This document shows, piece after piece, positions 1 through 10,560 of a stretch of 53,436 bases of DNA. The translations under genes and the position numbers were made by a program. How positions within the stretch are numbered: position 1 is the first letter of the stretch; every line of letters starts with the position of its first letter. Source of the stretch: Helochares maculicollis. Taxonomy: Eukaryota > Arthropoda > Insecta > Coleoptera > Hydrophilidae. The DNA lies in NCBI GenBank assembly GCA_033557835.1, contig JAWQRO010000130.1:1-53436 (forward strand). The letters are read 5' to 3'. Under the pieces are notes generated by a model. The model worked only from the letters and a program-made list of their open reading frames with translations, did no database searches and had not been told where the DNA came from.

Positions 1-482
1 GTTTGTTATCGTCTTCCTGATTTCATTTTGAGTTTGTTTGTCGTATGAGGTGATTGATTGTTCTATATTTTTTATAGTTTGAAAGGTATTTGGCTGGATG
101 TTGTTCGTTGGAAAATTAAATTTTGGTTCTAAGCTTAAGCAGTATAAGACGTTTTCTGGTATACTTGTTTTTGTGCAGTTGACTATCCAGTTTGGATTTG
201 CTTTATGATCTGGATGTTGTTTTCTTGTTAGGTTTTTCAGTTTATTGCACTAATTTCTCTTCACTTGTTGGAAGGTTTTGTTGTAGATGTTAATTTGTAA
301 TTCAATATGTGCTTTATACCAGTTTTCAGTTAGTCTGTCCTTAAGTACGTCGTTTTGTTTGTTTAAAATGGTTTGCAGTTTTGATATCTTGCTTATTGTG
401 ATTGATATCGTTAGTTTAACTAATTTGGTGTAGAAGATGTCTCTGATTTTCTTGAATCGGTAGTCTTCGTTGATTTCTGGGT
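1..482 (-). mobile_element. Retroelement ORF fragment, probably Penelope-like, one in-frame stop
   Basis: Read on the minus strand from 482 to the window edge, a single frame stays open for about 160 codons apart from one TAG at 252-250, which is far longer than expected in this AT-rich DNA. The translation is rich in K, N, Q and T. It has a helical start (RFKKIRDIFYTKLVKL) and then a block NWIVNCTKTSIPENVLYC followed by LSLEPKFNFP. A block of this type, an asparagine-rich stretch, then IP.NV, then LSL.PKF, precedes the reverse transcriptase in arthropod Penelope-like elements; this family assignment is from memory of the pattern and is inference. No start codon, reverse transcriptase or GIY-YIG domain is inside the window, since the element would continue beyond base 1. 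The stop codon suggests a decayed copy. A non-LTR element is the alternative. Confidence 0.5.
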
Positions 483-2167
483 ATTTATATATTTATATAC
501 ATATATAAAATTTAATTAAAATATCTTGGCCTTCTCTTTATAGCTATTTTTACGATCTGAAAAATATTTTTCATTTAATATAATAGACTTAAAATTGAAA
601 TTAGTGGCTTATGTAACAAATTTACAAGTTTCTAGATCGTAAGTAAATAAATATCAATACTAAAATTAATTTAGGTAAAAACTAACTAATAAAGAGATTC
701 ACCAAAATTCTGATTAATTCATTGTTTTGTCACTTCAAACTTTTCCTTGTATTAAATTTTTGCTCTGAGGTTCAATGTTTTTGTCATATTCTGCACTTTC
801 GTTGATATTCTAACAAATATACATTTAAATTCATATTTAATATAATCATATGGTCAGATTTATATGTGTTGAATTCTATTTTCATTTCACAATCGATAAC
901 GTTGTAATAATATTATGTAGTACATTAGTAGGATTCTTTACAATGTATATATGTAATTGATATTGAGAGATCTTTTATGAAAAAAGCGGAGTTTTTAATA
1001 AAAATACAGAACTGATGAACTTATAAGAGTGTCAGTAAACGTAGAAAAATTCCAAACAATAAGATTCTTGCATAATCTGTGAAATGTAATTGCTAGTGGA
1101 AATGTTATTGTTACAGAGTAGGCAACTAATCTGTGGATAAAAAATATATTCAAAAACATTAGAAGTATAGAGTTTCCGATGCTACATTTAAATGCAATTT
1201 CTGAAGCAATACCTTTTTGTAAGTAATTTGGAATTATTATGTTGAAAATCTAAGATTTATATATTAAAATTTATTAAAAAACTATAATGGACTTTTACCA
1301 TCAGGTGAGTTATTACCCTCACTTGCTTCTAATTCTATATTAGCCTTTTTTGCATTTTGAACATTATTTAACTCAAAAGGTACAAGTAAAAGTTTACGTA
1401 AAAAATGTTCATTTTCTCTATTTTTTTATGAAAATAGCTATTTTATTTATATCAATAAATTGTAAAACAAACTCTATTTTGTTTTGTCCAATGCAAACAA
1501 ACAAAATAAAAATTGTGTGCATGTGCGCCAAACTAAACTGCATATATGCTAAAGAATACAATATATGTACATTAAAATAAAGTTTAGTCGTAATTATACT
1601 AAAGTTACATTTAAAGTATTCAAGTCCTCGAGGATCCTAGAAAGAATTTGCCTCATGTTTAACTCTATTCAATATTCAAATCACGTCCGGGCATTACACG
1701 AAAATAAAATTATTTTGTATTTTACGGGCGCAAGCTTGGCATCTTCCATCACTAGCAACAGTCTGTGTTCCATCTAATTTTCGCTAACTAGCTCTAGAAT
1801 TTACATTGTATGCATAAAATATTAGTTTCAAAGTCACAATTTAAAATTGTATTTAAAAATTGCTGTTAACTTTAAGTTTTATGGTGGTAAATTTACTTAT
1901 TTTTAAGGACATTTAGTTTTATGTCAAAATATAAGTAAATGTTTTCCATACAAAAACTGATACGTTCATTTTAATCCATTTTTTTAAATAAAATTTATAT
2001 TTTTTGGAACTAACTTTAAATTGCTGCGGCAAAAATATTTATATTTAACATTGTTTTATCCACTATTTTATAGAATTGCATTAGAAATTTAGAAGTAACA
2101 TAACGAGTAAATAAATCAGTTATGGTTAACTAAATAATCATAAAACTTTAAACCAAGCAAATAACTT
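483..2167. other. AT-rich stretch, no gene recognised
   Basis: Low-complexity A/T-rich DNA. Short ORFs of 70-76 codons on the plus strand between 1350 and 1777 are of chance length and have no recognisable domain. Confidence 0.6.
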
Positions 2168-2306
2168 TCAATTTGCTTTTTCCTCCATCGTCACCACTAA
2201 GCTAAGCTTATCACTTCTTCTGCTACGTCGGCTTGTAGAGAACAAACAAGATTGCCACGCATCTGGTCTTTGTTTTTTAACTTCCACTGCATTCTCAGAG
2301 GATACA
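2168..2306 (-). CDS. Possible terminal coding exon of an unidentified gene
   Basis: On the minus strand a branch-point-like TTCTAAC is followed by an acceptor ending CATTAG at 2307. The downstream frame then reads about 45 codons to TGA at 2170-2168. The peptide is hydrophilic and mixed in composition (SSENAVEVKKQRPDAWQSC, then a serine/arginine run, then KLSLVVTMEEKAN at the end), and its codon use is less AT-biased than the surroundings. I do not recognise the family. It lies downstream of the LPP gene on the same strand, so it could be the last exon of a neighbouring gene. The same frame also extends upstream of the acceptor to an ATG at 2380, so it could be a chance ORF. Confidence 0.22.
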
Positions 2307-2369
2307 CTAATGGTCATGTTAGAACAAACCCTTAATTCAATTCTTAAGATTAATAGGAGTTTTTTCATG

Positions 2370-2760
2370 AAAAATATCAACGGGGTCCTCGATATCTCTG
2401 TCGGAGGTTATTTGTATCGGTTTTCTTTTTTGTTTTCGGAAATTAATTTCCGCCATGGCGTGGCGGATTTTCTTTTCGCCGCTTTTTTCAGAATGCCATT
2501 AAGCGGGAGTTGGCTTTCATTGAAAACGATTCGGCAGTCCACCGCTGCCGTCGCGCCCGGGCGCTAAAGGGGTGGGAACCAACAATTATAAAGAACTCAA
2601 TTGCCTTCGAAAATCGAAAACGTTTCAATATTAATTGCTTCTTTTATCTCTCTGGCCGTGCACATAATACATTTAAAATTAGTCCTCCGCGCGCAACAAA
2701 AAAGGGAAAAAACGAGGAATAGGGGGAAAAGTATGTTGGCTATTTTTACTGAGGCGAAAT
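2370..2760. promoter_or_regulatory. GC-rich island with nested palindromes
   Basis: This block is much richer in G+C and CpG than its surroundings. It contains GGAAATTAATTTCC (2438-2451, perfect 14-bp palindrome), TCCGCCA/TGGCGGA (2449-2455 and 2461-2467, perfect 7-bp arms), CGGCAG/CTGCCG (2532-2537 and 2545-2550) and GCGCCCGGGCGC (2553-2564, perfect 12-bp palindrome). ORFs cross it in several frames, as expected in GC-rich DNA, but none has a recognisable domain. A promoter or other cis-regulatory element is the most likely meaning; this is inference from composition and symmetry only. Confidence 0.35.
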
Positions 2761-2883
2761 CAAATGGATTGTTGTAACTCCTGCTACAATAAAAGTTTTT
2801 CATTATGAAATTAGAGCGATATTTTTATGGTTGCTCTGGTTAATGGAGATTTTTTATCGTCTATAACCTGGAGGAGCATTATT

Positions 2884-3015
2884 TTATGGGTAGTTTACTG
2901 GCATAGCCTGCAAATTTAGATTATCGACAACTTGCTGAATTTCAATGAGCTCTGGTATTTTTAGATTTTTACGACGAGGAGCGCGGTCCGCTCTTACTTG
3001 GATAATTTGTTCCAT
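2884..3015 (-). CDS. Small 43-codon ORF, unknown
   Basis: A minus-strand ORF from ATG (3015) to TAA (2884). The peptide begins MEQIIQVRADRAPRRK, continues LKIPELIEIQQVVDNL and ends QAMPVNYP. It has a basic patch (residues 8-18) followed by an amphipathic helical stretch (about 19-36), and its codons are less A/T-biased than the surroundings. I recognise no family. It could be a micropeptide gene, a fragment of a retrocopied gene, or a first exon, because GTAAGA after codon 6 (GAA CAA ATT ATC CAA|gtaaga) is a usable phase-0 donor. It lies about 3.9 kb beyond the stop codon of the LPP gene. Confidence 0.3.
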   Translation of the reverse strand: MEQIIQVRADRAPRRKNLKIPELIEIQQVVDNLNLQAMPVNYP

Positions 3016-3030
3016 TTATAACTATTTTCC

Positions 3031-3051
3031 TTAAGTGCTTAAGTGCTTAAG
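3031..3051. promoter_or_regulatory. Tandem TTAAGTGC repeat (NK-2-type homeodomain sites)
   Basis: TTAAGTGC occurs twice head to tail, followed by TTAAG. TTAAGTG matches the site preferred by NK-2-class homeodomain proteins (Tinman/Vnd type). Binding is inferred from the motif only. Confidence 0.25.
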
Positions 3052-4267
3052 AAGGTTTTCGTATATTGGATTTGAAATTTAGTTATACCTTTTTCTAACA
3101 GCACGTGATTTTTAAAACTAGGGTTTTTATATTCTCTGTATTAGAAGACAAGAATTGGTTTTCTTCTATTCTAAGTATCTAAGGTAAATAATAACAGTGC
3201 TATTAGTAAATGGTCAACGTTTAGATAGCATTTATTTCAATTCCAGACAAATGAAAGAAATTTTCGTGGACAAATTTAATGTTACCCTTGATATAACAAA
3301 AATGCATCTATTTCAAAACAAAATAAAAGAACGGAATAATCAACTTATTTTTAACTGCTGATTACGGGTTTTTCCCACCTCTCAAACAATGTTTGAATCT
3401 TTTGAATATGTTGGAACAACATTATCTAGAAGCGACAATGTTCGGAGAACACTGCGAGGGCTATAAAAATCATCGTCGAGGGCAAAAATTTCTCGGGCAA
3501 AAACGTGTTTCTTTTTGAACATCATTTATCATTTTCAATCACTAATCGTTGTAAAAAGTTATTTCTTGTTTTGACTTTCAGAAAGGTGCTTGTTTTAGTT
3601 CTGAAATAACCCAATCTTTTTGCTTTTGAATCATTCTTATTGTTTACAATAGGCTGGATTGCGCTTGTTGAGTTGTTCCGAATGTATTTTGGATGTTCAA
3701 AAGAAGACTCGTCGTCAAAGCTGAACTTGCTCGTTCAATCAGTTGAAACATTGTCACTTTATGCTAAAGCAAACATTTAATGGTTTTCATCTGCACTTTT
3801 CTTTCAAATAAAGTAGAAAATTAAAGCCTTCCATAAATGCTGTTTAGCTAGTCAAAAATGCGATATATCTAACATAGTAACAAGCTATATATCTTAGGAA
3901 ACTCAGAGCGAAATCATGTTAACTTGATTCGTAAATGTGTAATATCCCATGAAACCACCAAAAGTTGCTGTCGCTCTGAAATATTTCAAGGAACAATAAT
4001 ATTTTGTAGACCGGTCGAAGTAATTTGTACCCCCAATATATAAAATAAAAGTCTCGACCGACAGAGTGACTGAATGAGTGATTCAGGAATTTATCAACGC
4101 CCAACCCAAGTCTTATTTAATTTTTGTCACAAATTTTGTATTTTTAAAAGGGGACCTTACATTTGCTTTTTATTTATTTTGCCATTTTCACAATTAGCCA
4201 AGAATATGCAAAATTCTAGGCTAATAAAATATGAAAATAATGTCTTACACCTATAACTTTTTTAGAA
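3052..4267. other. Non-coding stretch
   Basis: AT-rich with moderately complex patches (for example around 3360-3760). No ORF with a recognisable product and no RNA gene was seen. Confidence 0.5.
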
Positions 4268-4986
4268 CTACTGTGATAAAAAGTATGGCGAATTTGTTTA
4301 TAAAATGTAAACTCTTTATTTATTCTTCTAAATCAATTTCATCCCCTTCAAAGTAATCCTCGTCCGATAAAACGCTTTTTCCAGTCCTCGAAACAGTCGG
4401 AATAGTCTTTTTTCGGCACTTAAGACCTTCTTCGATTTGGTTTTTATCTCCTCAATGATAGCAAATCGGTATCCCCGCTTTAGCCTATTGGGTTTGCTGA
4501 ATAGCTAGAAGTCGCACGGAGCCAAATCAGGTGAATAAGATCGTTGTGAAACGATACGAGTCGATATTCAAGCACAAAATCTTTGATTGTTTGGACGTGA
4601 CACTCGGTGGTAGACGTTGATGGTCGTCCAGATCGCGGTTCGTCTTAAACACGTTCTCGGCCCGTTTTGAACTCGTTGTATCACTTATAAACGTTTTTTG
4701 TGCCATAGTTTGATCACCAAAGGCCTTTCGCAACATTTTCGATGTATTCGTTTCGCAAACAAAATTTAAGTTCTTTGCTCAGCAAAATCACCCATTCTAC
4801 ATATCGAAAAATTAACTTTTGGTTGTTTACAAAAACACGTGTAACTCGAAGATAATTAAAGCTTTTGACAAATAATCGCTTGACAAAACGTTAGACATTG
4901 CTAACAACAAAAGAAAAAAATACCTGCTTTCCTAATGCCCGGGAGTTTTAATTGACAATTTCACCTTACTTTTTGATCACAGTCTT
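4268..4986 (-). mobile_element. Mariner-family deletion derivative, copy 1
   Basis: Terminal inverted repeats are visible: CTACTGTGATaAAAAGTA at the left and, reversed, AGACTGTGATCAAAAAGTA at the right. Between them, on the minus strand, are fragments of a mariner transposase: an N-terminal piece with FGDQTMAQKTFISDTTSSKR (4716-4657) and a C-terminal piece matching the RFDTIEEIKTESKK...FEDWKKRWQKC region of copy 2. The middle, with the first two catalytic aspartates, is gone, and stops and frameshifts break the rest. The copy belongs to the same family as the element at 44448-45238 and is more decayed; the TA target duplication is no longer clear. It is non-autonomous and dead. Confidence 0.85.
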
Positions 4987-5699
4987 GAGTCATCCAATAA
5001 TAGATGAGTAGTTAATTTAATAAAGCTCAAGCTTCCTCCAGACTACTTCAATGAATAATTAAGAATTGCATAATTTCTTAATCTATTTAATACTACTTTA
5101 CCAGTACATAAAACATCGAGTTGTATTTCTTCGAAATAATTTTTGTTTCGCGTTCAACAAAACATTTAGTTCTAATTTTAAAAATCTGGTTGTGTATTAC
5201 TTTCTATTTCTAGCTCATTAAATTTGAAATAAAATCATCAGAATTGATATTCAGAATGGGGTAAGAATACTATACGCTTCTAATATTTTTACCGCCATTC
5301 ACAGAATTTGCCACCTAATAATTATCAAAAGCGTCAACAATTCTGAACTAGATTTTAAGAAGTCCTCACTTATAACAAATTAAAATTGTTTAGTATGTAG
5401 GATGAAAAATGAGGAGCAGAATTTTCAATAGTTTGGATTCTTTTTTTCTGTGACAAGTTGAAGAAAGAAAATAGGATTTGATCAGCATATCCGATTTAGT
5501 TGTTTTTGAAATTTTTCTAAAAGCTAGACTTTGAAAGATAACACGCTAAATATTGTAGTTCCGATTGTCTAACGAACAAAAAAGTAGCAACAATTGAGCC
5601 GTACTTTTTTTGTATGCACTATACATAAAATAAGGCATATTACATGTTATCTACAAAAAGTTGGGTTCAGTTGTAAAAAATTAACGCTAAAATTTTGCT
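4987..5699. other. Non-coding stretch
   Basis: AT-rich sequence with no supportable gene. Confidence 0.5.
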
Positions 5700-6620
5700 A
5701 TAACTGAATAAGTAAATCCAATCCATCACAGAGTGTGCCAGAAGAAAAAGTGAGTCTGCATCCAAGGAGCAATAAAAAATCTAACCTGCTCTTTCTCCCT
5801 ACTTTCTTTTACCCGATCGTATTAAGTTATCCCAGAAAGTTTTATTAAATTAGTTGAGGATTTTGATCCCTATAGTCAACTTCTCTGGCTTACGAAGTTT
5901 CGAAGTGAGCTTAACTACCCCTAGGATTGATCTCGGCCTGTCTACACAACTGAGGGTATTGAACAGGTTTACATTTGCATGCGTTATCCTCGTAATGCGT
6001 AGATGAAAATTTGTAATCACTTTAAATTATAAACGGATTATGTATACAGTTAATGGACCGGGAAGTTTCGTAAGGGTAACAAATGGAGGAGAAGGAAAAT
6101 TGAGCAAAAAACAACGGAATAAATAGGAAGAAAATATTTTTTCTTTATAATCCTGTAGATTAAATTGCGAACGCCCTAACAGGGCAAAGGGAAATATGTT
6201 CCCAAATGGCGGAAATGAATTTTCGAGGCAAAAAACGATACAAAAAAACCAACGTACTGTAAACAAAGATTGGAGGATCAATTGATATTTTCCATCAAAA
6301 CAATGCGATTGTGATTGTTCTGCAGAAATGTATCGATTCGAACGAGGGGTTGGTGTATAGGTATCTATATAGCTGGAAATATCGGAGCAAATGAGTTGAT
6401 AGGAGAGGTAATATACTGCACCCCCGAAAATAATCACGGACAGTATTTTATTATTTATTACTTTTTGTATTTCCGGGGTAAAATAATGCTTGCCTCATTT
6501 ATTTTTTGATATATGTGGCAGTTCGATGGAATGGATAAAACAGCACTTTCGAAGGCGCAGCGTATTTTGAATGAAGAAAGCGTTTAAACGGGGGTGGAAG
6601 AGAAAGACTAGCGCTGGTTA
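5700..6620. other. Higher-complexity island downstream of the LPP gene
   Basis: Less AT-biased sequence with long homopolymer-free blocks. A 136-codon minus-strand ORF (6437-6027) and a 64-codon plus-strand ORF (6315-6509) overlap in antisense here. Neither has recognisable motifs and their composition is odd (many F, S, Y), so I read this as conserved-looking non-coding DNA or distal 3' sequence rather than a gene. Confidence 0.3.
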
Positions 6621-6630
6621 AACTCGGTGC

Positions 6631-6636
6631 TTTATT
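6631..6636 (-). terminator. Polyadenylation signal AATAAA of the LPP gene
   Basis: AATAAA on the minus strand, about 240 bases past the LPP stop codon, within TAAAAATAAAGCACC. It is the first canonical signal I see downstream of the stop, giving a 3' UTR of roughly 260 bases. Confidence 0.5.
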
Positions 6637-6877
6637 TTTAATATATACAAAAAATATATTATACTAAAATAGCAATGAAGTATTTGTGTGTAAAAATATG
6701 AAGGTTTCGTTTTCGCAGTCTGAACACCTTCACCCTTCGGAATTACACAAAAGTCGTGTATTGTACTAATGTATTGCGTTAAGTATTTTATAAAAATACT
6801 TCAATAAATTAAATTACCAACTAAGAAATACTTTACAAGTGTAAAAATAATTACAAGGCTAAATGTAGGTTGGAATA

Positions 6878-7180
6878 TCATATTATCACACTCGTGGAAT
6901 CCTGGCGCCTGGCGTCTAAGAGCGTCGTCGTGGACGCGCTGGGTCTAGGGGAGCTTACAGTTTTTCGCGCCACATGGAATTTGTTACAGAAAACTATGAT
7001 CACATACACGGCACAGACGACTCCTAGGGTGGTTCCTGTGAGAACGTCCCACCAGTGATGACGCCTATCGGTGATTCTGGTGAGGCTGCACACTATCCCC
7101 CATAAGAAGCAGATGACGATCAGGAGTAGTTTGAAGAGAGATCCTAGTTGGCGGTTGGAAAATCTGTAGTGGATATACAC
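6878..7180 (-). CDS. Lipid phosphate phosphatase (Wunen-like), last coding exon
   Basis: The exon follows an acceptor TTTTTTAG at 7181 and opens in phase 0 (GTG TAT ATC). It encodes residues 212-311 and ends with TGA at 6880-6878. It carries the third phosphatase motif, TRITDRRHHWWDV: R246, the nucleophile-type H252 and D256 are all present, while the usual serine before the arginine is threonine (T245). Two hydrophobic segments (about 226-244 and 260-276) are the last membrane helices. The tail (277-311) is cytosolic, S/T-rich and hydrophilic. Joined to the 17.7-18.2 kb exon, the frame and the family layout fit exactly (…SVFVSVFCA|VYIHYRFSNR…). The family dephosphorylates phosphatidate, lysophosphatidate and sphingosine-1-phosphate at the outer face of membranes. 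Confidence 0.93.
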   Translation of the reverse strand: MYIHYRFSNRQLGSLFKLLLIVICFLWGIVCSLTRITDRRHHWWDVLTGTTLGVVCAVYVIIVFCNKFHVARKTVSSPRPSASTTTLLDARRQDSTSVII

Positions 7181-8481
7181 CTAAAAAATAAATATTATGA
7201 TTATTCGAAAATGTAATAATAATTACATTTATATCATTATTGGATTACAGTGCAGCCGACGTATTACAATTTATATTTAAAATTAATCCTCAACAAAAAA
7301 ATTGAGATGTATTATCTGAACAGTTTTTATATAAGTATGCTTTAAAGTAAAAAAACGTAGAGAATAATACTTTCAGCATTCTTAGTGTAACTAATAAGCC
7401 AAACAAAGCGTTAAAAATAGATGCTTAGATCTTTATGGGCATGTACTTGATGTATGACTTACAGTATAATATTTTCTAAGCTGATTTTATATTATTAGCT
7501 ACTTATACTCAAAAACCTAATCGATGTATGTATGGATAACTATAGTAGCTAGAAAATTCAAAAGACAAAATTATTGCTAAGATCATCATAAATTCGTTGA
7601 AAGTGTGTTAAAATAGCAATAAAATCGTTAGGATATTATGCATGGTTTTATTTGCATTTTAAAATTTGATGTTAATATATTATGTTATTTTTGACGAAGT
7701 GTTATTAGTCTGCCGTGAAGCAATTGTTTTAAAAAATAGGTTAAATTTGCAGACGAGTCAGTCAAACAAAAAATGAGTGTGTATTAATTCTAAATTTATA
7801 TTAGTCTAACCATGTTCTAGTTAACAGGATCTAGATACAAAAAGTTTAATTTAATATACACATAAAGCGTATTCATTATTAAATTAAAAAGATATTCCCA
7901 AGAGAGGAAAAATACGTGACCGAATGACCAAATATCGGCTTCATAATTAAGTATGCGATTTCAATGTCAGATAAAATTTGGTCAGGATTTCTCTATAATC
8001 ATTACTTGAAATCTTGAATTTTTGATTACTAAAACCCGTCATATAGTAGTCACCCTTATTATTTATCTACATAATTAGCTAATAATTCAGTGTAAGCTTT
8101 TAACACCCTGATATATAACGGTTGACATAAATATCAAAATCGTAAGATAACCTACAGCTGTATACAGGTTGCCTTTACTTATTATCATTTGCATTAGATG
8201 AGAGTCACGTAAGCTCCTAATATTCACAAAATATAAAGTCTTTGACTTCAACACAACCGATTCTGGTTTTACTCTCAACTGAAAGACTGAATTAAAAATC
8301 TAATATTAAAAAATGTGATCCAATCATTTACTCATTAAGTCTCCTGGCTTATTATGGGCATTAGATATAAAATTTATTGGGCACGGGAAGCCAGAAAGCG
8401 TCCACCAAAACATATACGTGAAAATTTGTTTGTTAAAGTTTAAATGCATCCGTCGATATTTTACGATTTTTTTTTCAAGCT
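7181..8481. other. LPP intron, 3' part
   Basis: AT-rich intronic sequence between the last two coding exons. No further exon of the family is missing from the protein, and I see no independent gene here. Confidence 0.6.
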
Positions 8482-8484
8482 ATT

Positions 8485-8568
<84 letters not shown>
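8482..8568. repeat. TA microsatellite with interspersed TAC
   Basis: Almost pure alternating TA for about 85 bases, broken by a few CATA units. Confidence 0.95.
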
Positions 8569-8572
<4 letters not shown>

Positions 8573-9429
8573 CTCGGACAAAACATTTTTCAAATGTATG
8601 ACTTTTGAATGCTAAGGTATATCGTAATTACTATAAAAATTTGTGCCACTATACTATATATAATAATTTCGTAACAATTTTATGTGAAGAGAACATAATA
8701 TAACATAACTGACAAAGCTTGTTGTGATTTATTTTTTATATATAAGAAACTCAGTTTTAATTAAAAATGTAAAACTTGTGCTGTTTACGTTCTTACTTAT
8801 CTACAGAAAATATATAAAAAATTTTGTATTCATAAATAATATTGTTTACAATCTAATACTTCTGAATTTGTTGAAAAATGTAAAACGTGTGGAAACTGCT
8901 ATAATGCAAAGAAAAAATGAAAAAGATAAGTTCTGACAAGACTAAAAATTCCTTCATATAAAAGTTTTACAATTAGAGATTTGTATATGAAAAGTGAAGT
9001 TTTTAACCTATGCAAATTTTAAAATTAATTCTCGTATTTGCAAAAAGAACTTCGACTCTCAATTTAAATGGATGTTGTGGTATTGTGGCACAACCGATTT
9101 GTTCTTGGTCGATTTGAAGAACCATACACACAATGCGTAAACTTCAATCAAAAAAATAAATAGTTAATATGATTTGAGAATAGTTTACGGCTATGTAAAA
9201 ATAGTTAGAAATATAAAACTAAAAAGGAATTTATTGGAACATGACTAACAATTTTAGCCAAATCATCTATAATAAATATTCGATCCAATATTAGTTTCTA
9301 TGCACCAGTCATTTCATAAAGTAGATTCAGGAGCAAACTCCTTGATGGATCTGCAAGTTAAAAAATAAAAAAACGCACTTTACATTAGCGCTTTAACCCT
9401 TGTAAACTTTTAACTTTAGTAATATCAAA

Positions 9430-10560
9430 TATTGAACGGGGCAGAGTTTCAACTCTACCCCATTAGCGAAAACTGAAAATTCACATGGTAATTAAACCTC
9501 CGCCTCTGCGTTTAAGACGTTCTCCGCATACCCTCGCGCCAAGCGAAAAAGCAACCGTCTAAAATCACCTAAGCGCCTAATCTGCGGCAAATTCCACACC
9601 CTTGCCCCCGTCACTACGCAAAGGAGTAAACCTTCTATATAATTAATTAACACCCTTTTACACACGCAGGAAAATATCGAAAGCATTAAATCCCGAGCAC
9701 TCGTCGTATTTATGTAGATTCTTGCTTGTTTTGCAAACTTCCCCTCGAACGATATTTTGCGCGAAAAACAGAAACGCCGCCTCCTCGACGGTATGTGACA
9801 AAACCGTCCCCATTTTTATGTATATTAAGCCATTAGGAGAGGAATAAACATAAATCCTGCTGCGTCAACGTTTGCCACCTCTCCGCGAACCATTAGCGTT
9901 TCGCTCCTGCTGTTAATAAATTAACAGAACACAAACCAGAGCATTTGGGTAATTGAGACCGTCAAAATGATATACGTCCACCCGGATGGATTTATTCGAC
10001 AAAAAAATGTTATTAATTCCTGTTCCTCCTGATGGGCATTATGGAAAATGTCATTGGAATGAACCGGGAACGAGCCGCCGCAAATGCAGCAGAGACGTTG
10101 TAATTCAATCTAAATTTTATTCTGCGCATGGACTCCATCCCCGAGGATTAATCAATCCCAAGAATAATTTCTCTTTAATACGAAACTAAAACCAATTCGG
10201 TCGTTCTGAAGGCGGCCTCGCCTCATTAGTACCCAGCTTAATACCTTAATCACTGTTCCAGAATTTAAATCTGTTCGCAGCTATGAATATTGATTTCGGT
10301 GGGCAAAAAAGGGACAACTTGCTTGTTTAACTGCACTCATTTGCATCGCGCCGGGGTTTAAACTGGATCTGATCCAATGGAATTTCGCAGTGTTGGCAAC
10401 TTTCCGATCCAATGGATACATTAAGGAATACCATCAGCGAATTTTTTTCTTTTGTGTAACTTTCCAACTTCCAGGCTTAGTTTAGAAACTAAACTCGTTA
10501 ACTAATTGTTTTACGACAATGGCCCGGCCTATATTATAACTCATTTTACTGTACCTGACC
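9430..10560. promoter_or_regulatory. Higher-complexity intronic island, possible enhancer
   Basis: About 1.1 kb that is less AT-biased than the flanks, with no domain-bearing ORF on either strand. It includes an imperfect inverted repeat GGGGCAGAGT/ACTCTACCCC near 9438-9461, several AATTAA/TTAATTAA patches and CpG-containing blocks. It lies in the 10.5-kb LPP intron. Such islands in insect introns are often conserved regulatory DNA; here that is inference from composition. Confidence 0.3.

Noticed and set aside
6027..6509. 136-codon minus ORF and 64-codon plus ORF
   Set aside because: They overlap in antisense in a less AT-biased island; no motif, and the minus ORF is separate from the LPP frame.
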